From NCBI RefSeq assembly GCF_001509475.1, contig NZ_LLZG01000387.1, positions 7,748 to 71,747 on the forward strand: DNA of 64,000 nt. Reading direction: 5' to 3'. The stretch is from Streptomyces regalis. GTDB taxonomy: Bacteria; Actinomycetota; Actinomycetes; Streptomycetales; Streptomycetaceae. Position 1 is the first letter of the stretch. Each line of letters starts with the position of its first letter. Positions 60,241-64,000 of the stretch are shown here, piece by piece. The translations under genes were made by a program, and so were the position numbers. The notes beneath the pieces were generated by a model, which searched no databases, had not been told where the DNA came from, and was given only the letters and a program-made list of their open reading frames with translations.

Positions 60241-60268
60241 ACCCCGGACGGCGGTTGCCGCCCGGGGT
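60241..60268 (-). terminator. Terminator of the 60289 gene
   Basis: ACCCCGG (60241-60247) pairs with CCGGGGT (60262-60268), extended inside by CGGC/GCCG around a four-base loop. On the minus strand TTTCGTCG follows. It is 20 bp past the stop at 60289. Confidence 0.7.
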
Positions 60269-60288
60269 CACGATTTCCCCAAGCCGCG

Positions 60289-60669
60289 TCAGCCGACCCT
60301 CTTGGCCCCTTCGGTCCCTTCGGCGCTTTCGGCGCCTTCGTCGTCGAAGTCCTCGTCGACATCATCGTCGTCGAGGTCCCACTCCGGCGAATCCGGGTCG
60401 TAGCCGATTCGCTCGCTGGACCAGGAGGCTTGCGCGAGCTCGACCCCCGGCACCTCGCTGACCAGGTCGAACGGGTCGACGAGGTAAGCGAGGGCTTCCG
60501 CCGTGTCTTCCGTCACAGCGCTTTCGGCGTGGGCTCGTTCGTCGGCCGGCACGGTCTCGTCGGCGGAGATGCGCCGTAGCGCGGCCTTGGCCAGGGCGTC
60601 CTCGTCGTCCACTTCGAGGACGAGTTCCACGCGAAGCCGTACAAAACGTGATGTTTCTGGTGTACTCAT
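60289..60669 (-). CDS. Acidic conserved actinomycete protein, unknown function
   Basis: A 126-residue soluble protein starting at ATG 60669 (MSTPETSRFVRLRVELVLEV). The N-terminal half is a small alpha/beta fold (DDEDALAKAALRRISADETV). The centre (ALAYLVDPFDLVSEVPGVEL, ASWSSERIGYDPDSPEWDLD) is conserved in streptomycetes as far as I recall. The C-terminal 30 residues are a very acidic low-complexity tail (DDDDVDEDFDDEGAESAEG). No function can be assigned. It is divergent from the sortase-signal gene at 60779. Confidence 0.75.
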   Translation of the reverse strand: MSTPETSRFVRLRVELVLEVDDEDALAKAALRRISADETVPADERAHAESAVTEDTAEALAYLVDPFDLVSEVPGVELAQASWSSERIGYDPDSPEWDLDDDDVDEDFDDEGAESAEGTEGAKRVG

Positions 60670-60778
60670 GCCCGGAGCGTACGGCTCATTTCGCCCGTGA
60701 CTTTCCCGTGACCCGCGACTTTCACTAACATCGCCCCACACGGCCAATTCGCCAGCACCACAAGGGGATCGATATTCC

Positions 60779-61117
60779 GTGTCCGCCGCTCACCGATCGT
60801 CGTCCACCGCACGCCGATCGCTGCTGACCGCCACCGCCGCGGGGGCCCTGCTGGGCGCCCTGTGGTTCGTGCCCTCCGCCAACGCGAATGGGGACGAGCC
60901 GGCGAGAACGGCCCCCTCGGCGACCCCGACGATGCAGGTCACCCAGCAGGCACGGGCCGCGTCCGAGAGCACGGACGAGACCGCCGCGGACAGCACCCGG
61001 CTCGCCGACACCGGAAGCTTCGACACCACGCCGTACATCGTCGGCGGGACCGCCTTCCTCGCGCTGGGCGCGGGCTTCGTCGCCTACTCGGTACGTCGGG
61101 AACGTCTCGGATTCTGA
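60779..61117 (+). CDS. Small surface protein with LADTG sorting signal
   Basis: A 112-residue exported protein starting at GTG 60779. An N-terminal signal peptide (ARRSLLTATAAGALLGALWF, cut near ANA-NGD) is followed by a short Thr/Ser/Glu-rich stretch. The C-terminus is a cell-wall sorting signal: LADTG near 78-82, a hydrophobic helix (PYIVGGTAFLALGAGFVAYS) and VRRERLGF. LAxTG is the motif recognised by the class E sortases of Streptomyces, which anchor the long chaplins. The exposed part is only about 40 residues, so it may be a small wall-bound peptide. Function unknown. Confidence 0.8.
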   Translation: MSAAHRSSSTARRSLLTATAAGALLGALWFVPSANANGDEPARTAPSATPTMQVTQQARAASESTDETAADSTRLADTGSFDTTPYIVGGTAFLALGAGFVAYSVRRERLGF

Positions 61118-61186
61118 ATCCACTTGATGCTCTCTTCACCTGGCCCGCTGCGGCAGCAGCAACATCAGACGTGGCATAGTCCGCCC

Positions 61187-61951
61187 ATGAAGAGATCATC
61201 GGGCGTGCGTGTAGCCGCCACGGTTGCCGTGAGCGCGCTGACGCTCGCCCTTGTCACGGGTTGCGGGGGTGACTCCGGCGGTTCGGACGCGAAGGCGCTG
61301 AGCTCCGCGGAGCTGAAGAAGGCGATCATCGCCGAGAGCGATGTCGACGGATACAAGGTGGACACCTCCGGCAAGCAGCTGCCGAAGTCCAAGGACGACA
61401 TCAAGAGCAGCGAGGAGAATTGCGTCCCGCTGGCCTACGCCATGGGCGGCCTGGCGCCGGGCGACGCGGCCTCGACCACGGCCGTCATGGTCAGGGAGGA
61501 CAAGAAGAAGCCCTCCGACACCGCTTCCAAGTCCCTCGAGGACCTGACCGAGGGCGAGTTCGAGGACTCCTTCACGGATGCGCTGAGCCTCGACATGACC
61601 GTCGTGGGACTCTCCTCGTACGACGGTGACGGCGCCGAGCAGACCTTCAAGTCCGTGTCGGACGCGGTGGAGAGCTGCTCCGGGGGTTTCCCCGTCACCA
61701 TGCAGGGCACGGACCAGAAGATCACCAAGATCTCCTCGGAGAAGGCGTCCGGGGCCGGTGACGAGTCGGTGGCGTTCACCGCGGTGAGCGACCTGGAGGA
61801 CGGCGACGTGGGCACCACGCACGTCGAGGTGGTCCGGCACGACAGCACCATCGCCACGTACTACACGATGAACCTCGGTCTGATGATGACGGACAAGGCG
61901 TACGACGTCCCGGCCGCCCTCATCGACGCGCAGGCCGCGAAGCTGAAGTAA
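61187..61951 (+). CDS. Lipoprotein of unknown function
   Basis: A 254-residue lipoprotein starting at ATG 61187; an in-frame ATG at 61124 lacks a signal peptide at its start. The signal peptide (VRVAATVAVSALTLALVTGC, lipobox VTGC) is followed by a Gly/Ser linker and a mixed alpha/beta domain. It contains AKALSSAELKKAIIAESDVD, SSEENCVPLAYAMGGL and a second Cys in VESCSGGFPVTMQG, likely a disulphide. It resembles the PknH-sensor-like/LpqN group of actinobacterial lipoproteins in size and layout, but I cannot place it firmly. A bidirectional terminator follows. Confidence 0.8.
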   Translation: MKRSSGVRVAATVAVSALTLALVTGCGGDSGGSDAKALSSAELKKAIIAESDVDGYKVDTSGKQLPKSKDDIKSSEENCVPLAYAMGGLAPGDAASTTAVMVREDKKKPSDTASKSLEDLTEGEFEDSFTDALSLDMTVVGLSSYDGDGAEQTFKSVSDAVESCSGGFPVTMQGTDQKITKISSEKASGAGDESVAFTAVSDLEDGDVGTTHVEVVRHDSTIATYYTMNLGLMMTDKAYDVPAALIDAQAAKLK

Positions 61952-61966
61952 CCCGCCTTTGCCGCA

Positions 61967-62003
61967 GGGGGCCCTGTCGCTTGTGGGACAGGGCCCCCTT
62001 CCC
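61967..62003. terminator. Bidirectional terminator between the lipoprotein and hutH
   Basis: GGGGGCCCTGTC (61967-61978) pairs perfectly with GACAGGGCCCCC (61987-61998) around GCTTGTGG, followed by TTCCC. It lies between convergent gene ends at 61951 and 62025. Confidence 0.85.
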
Positions 62004-62024
62004 TGCGGAACTGCTGAAGCGGAA

Positions 62025-63569
62025 CTACTGAAGCGGGCCGGTGACCTTCTCCACCGCCACCACCAGCTCCCCACCCCGCACGAACGCGTCGGCGGCGGCG
62101 AGGTCGGGCGCCAGGAACCGGTCCGGCCCCGGACCCTGGACACCGGCGGCCCGTACGGCGTCGATGACCGCCTGCGAGGCCGGTGCCGGGGCGAGCCCCT
62201 CCCGCAGCTCGATGGCACGGGTGGCGGCGTACAGCTCGACCGCCAGCACACGCGTGAGGTTGTCGACGGCCGTCCGCAGCTTGCGGGCGGCGGACCAGCC
62301 CATGGAGACGTGGTCCTCCTGCATGGCGGAGGAGGGAATGGAGTCGGCGGACGCGGGAACGGCCAGCCGCTTCAACTCGCTCACCAGGGCGGCCTGCGTG
62401 TACTGGGCGATCATCAGCCCCGAGTCGACACCCGCGTCGTCGGCCAGGAACGGCGGCAGCCCATGGCTGCGGTTCTTGTCCAGCAGCCGGTCGGTGCGCC
62501 GCTCGGCGATGGAGGCTAGGTCGGCGACGGCGATGGCGAGGAAGTCGAGCACGTAGGCGACGGGCGCCCCGTGGAAGTTGCCGTTGGACTCGACGCGCCC
62601 GTCCGGCAGCACAACGGGGTTGTCGACGGCGGAGGCCAGCTCCCGCTCGGCGACGACCCGCGCATGCGCCATGGTGTCCCGCCCGGCACCGGCGACCTGC
62701 GGGGCACACCGCACCGAGTACGCGTCCTGGACGCGGGGCGCGTCGTCCTGGTGATGCCCGGTCAGCTCCGAACCCTTCAGTACGGCCAGCATGTTGGCGG
62801 CGGAGGCGCCCTGACCGGGATGCGGCCGAATGGCATGCAGCTCGGGTGCGAGCACCTTGTCGGTCCCGAGGAGCGCTTCGAGGCTCAGCGCGGCGGTGAC
62901 GTCGGCGGACTTGTAAAGGGTGTCCAGATCGGCGAGGGCCATGACGAGCATGCCGAGCATGCCGTCGGTGCCGTTGAGGAGGGCGAGGCCCTCCTTCTCA
63001 CGCAGCTCGACGGGCGCGATGCCGTGGGCGGCGAGAAGTTCACCGGCAGGCCGCACGCTCCCGTCCGGGCCCTCTGCCTCCCCCTCCCCCATGAGCGTCA
63101 GGGCGCAGTGCGAAAGGGGCGCGAGATCGCCGGAGCAGCCGAGGGAGCCGTACTCGTGGACGACGGGCGTGATACCGGCGTTGAGAACATCGGCCATGGT
63201 CTGCGCGACCTCGGGCCGCACACCGGTGTGCCCCGAGCAGACGGTCTTGAGCCGCAGGAACATCAGGGCCCGTACGACCTCCCGTTCCACCCGCGGCCCC
63301 ATCCCGGCGGCGTGCGAGCGAACGATGTTGCGCTGCAGCTGGGCCCGCAGCTCCTGGCTGATGTGCCGGGTCGCCAGGGCGCCGAAGCCGGTGGAGACGC
63401 CGTAGACCGGCTCGGGCTTGGCCGCCAACGCGTCCACGATCTCCCGCGCCGCACCAAGCGCCGCGACCGCCTCCCCCGACAACTCCACACGCGCCCCACC
63501 GCGCGCCACAGCAAGGACGTCGGACGCGGTGACCCCGGACGTCCCCACCACCACAGTGTGCATATCCAT
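62025..63569 (-). CDS. hutH: Histidine ammonia-lyase
   Basis: A 514-residue enzyme that eliminates ammonia from histidine to give urocanate, the first step of histidine catabolism. It is the usual length for the family. The self-forming MIO cofactor arises from Cys145-Ser146-Gly147 in GSLGCSGDLAPLSH; many family members have Ala in the first position. Other conserved parts are VYGVSTGFGALATRHI near 55, NGTDGMLGMLVMALAD near 196, QDAYSVRCAPQVAGAGRD near 283 and SIPSSAMQEDHVSMGWSA near 412. The start is ATG 63569 (MDMHTVVVG). No other hut gene is adjacent. Confidence 0.96.
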   Translation of the reverse strand: MDMHTVVVGTSGVTASDVLAVARGGARVELSGEAVAALGAAREIVDALAAKPEPVYGVSTGFGALATRHISQELRAQLQRNIVRSHAAGMGPRVEREVVRALMFLRLKTVCSGHTGVRPEVAQTMADVLNAGITPVVHEYGSLGCSGDLAPLSHCALTLMGEGEAEGPDGSVRPAGELLAAHGIAPVELREKEGLALLNGTDGMLGMLVMALADLDTLYKSADVTAALSLEALLGTDKVLAPELHAIRPHPGQGASAANMLAVLKGSELTGHHQDDAPRVQDAYSVRCAPQVAGAGRDTMAHARVVAERELASAVDNPVVLPDGRVESNGNFHGAPVAYVLDFLAIAVADLASIAERRTDRLLDKNRSHGLPPFLADDAGVDSGLMIAQYTQAALVSELKRLAVPASADSIPSSAMQEDHVSMGWSAARKLRTAVDNLTRVLAVELYAATRAIELREGLAPAPASQAVIDAVRAAGVQGPGPDRFLAPDLAAADAFVRGGELVVAVEKVTGPLQ

Positions 63570-64000
63570 ATTCAGGAGCGTACGCAGTGAAGACGAAGAT
63601 GTCACTAGCGGGGGAACGGTACGCCCCTTACAACACCGGCCACCCCCCTCGGCCCGTCCGACGCTTGCGCCCAACGCCGGTCGCATAGTTCCAGCCCGTC
63701 CGGCGCGCGAGGACGGGCACGGCCATCCCGATCCCTCACCCACCCGCCGGGGGCCCTGCCTCGCCACGCCGGCATTCACTCCCCGGCCCCGCTCCAGGCA
63801 CCCCAGCCCGTCCGGCGTGTGAGGACGAGGCCGCACCATCCCTAGCCCCCACCCACCCGCTGGGGCCTTCACTTCCCAGCGCCGGTCCGCACAATTCAGC
63901 CCGTCCGGCGTTTGAGGACGAGGCCCGTTCAGGGCCGAAGCGGGGGTCTGGGGGCCGCAGGCCCCCAGGAGGCGGGGTCGAAGGGGCGGAGCCCCTGGGG
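63570..64000. repeat. Array of the Streptomyces CAGCCCGTCCGGCGTTTGAGGACGAGG-type repeat
   Basis: Three copies of the short repeat lie at about 63692-63718, 63804-63832 and 63897-63925, sharing CAGCCCGTCCGGCG and GAGGACGAGGCC. Spacing is about 112 and 93 bp, and CACCCACCCGC with GCCGG blocks recur between them. After the last copy, GGGGGTCTGGGGGCCGCAGG with GCCCCCAG forms a hairpin, another genus-wide motif. No gene is seen between hutH and the window end. The hutH promoter should lie in about 63575-63690. Confidence 0.75.

Noticed and set aside
1..64000. tRNA genes, rRNA, CRISPR arrays and riboswitches
   Set aside because: No TTCGAATC-type arms with matching cloverleafs, no regularly spaced identical repeats with unique spacers, and no known riboswitch core was seen. 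A covariance-model scan would be decisive.

Overview
This window is chromosomal DNA from a Streptomyces-type actinomycete. Third codon positions are almost all G or C, GTG and TTG starts are common, and the gene families are typical of the genus: DUF397/XRE pairs, mycothiol amidase, a LAxTG-type sorting signal and a GTP-dependent PEP carboxykinase. From memory, the housekeeping content (hutH, L,D-transpeptidase, zinc alcohol dehydrogenase, msrA, metB, an ABC exporter, ilvA, greA, mca, a DUF255 protein, pckG and a TrhA protein) resembles the central chromosome of S. coelicolor read backwards. No tRNA, rRNA or CRISPR array was recognised.

1-4.4 kb, accessory. An XRE/DUF5753 regulator with its DUF397 partner faces a decayed toxin-immunity zone on the minus strand. 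A membrane-anchored protein gene (3501-4328) and a frameshifted partial copy of its 3' half (about 1974-2589) each precede the tail of a polymorphic toxin and a small immunity-like gene: an HNH nuclease tail plus DUF4262, and a DUF2625 fragment joined to a toxin-tail remnant plus Imm53. 4.4-12.5 kb holds an aminotransferase, a small conserved gene, a four-gene TelA module (two substrate-binding-like proteins, one of them with a VWA domain, plus a membrane protein) and a secreted beta-propeller/Ig-like protein. 12.8-18.8 kb holds pckG, trhA, an MFS exporter translationally coupled to its TetR regulator, and a Mut7-C RNase.

18.8-25.3 kb is a four-gene minus-strand operon in which every junction is a 4-bp ATGA overlap: a processive GT2, a GT39-like mannosyltransferase, a GT2/GtrA protein and a secreted copper-radical (galactose/glyoxal oxidase-like) enzyme. 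It resembles the cslA-glxA polysaccharide system in logic but has a different gene set. 25.5-37.5 kb holds the DUF255 thioredoxin-domain protein, a large STAND/TPR protein, mca, DUF4307, greA, an ABC-2 exporter, ilvA and a MarR regulator. 37.8-44.2 kb holds a sigma-like factor with a small membrane partner, metB whose stop codon straddles the end of a MITE-like element, two tandem paralogues of unknown function, msrA with a consensus sigma-R promoter, and a DUF3885 gene.

44.2-51.8 kb is a patchy region with lower-GC stretches: a broken PAP2 phosphatase, SRPBCC and DUF5829 proteins, an XRE/MmyB regulator divergent from an alcohol dehydrogenase, a FecCD permease pseudogene, a truncated VOC protein and an ABM-globin fusion. 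51.9-64 kb holds a 1,100-residue subtilisin, a MacB-type ABC system split by repeats, an L,D-transpeptidase lipoprotein, a possible sortase substrate, a lipoprotein, hutH, and a terminal array of the genus-wide short repeat.

The best candidates for something undescribed are the toxin/immunity remnant cassettes with duplicated anchor gene (1.1-4.3 kb), the TelA-VWA module (6.4-10.8 kb) and the glycan/copper-oxidase operon (18.8-25.3 kb).
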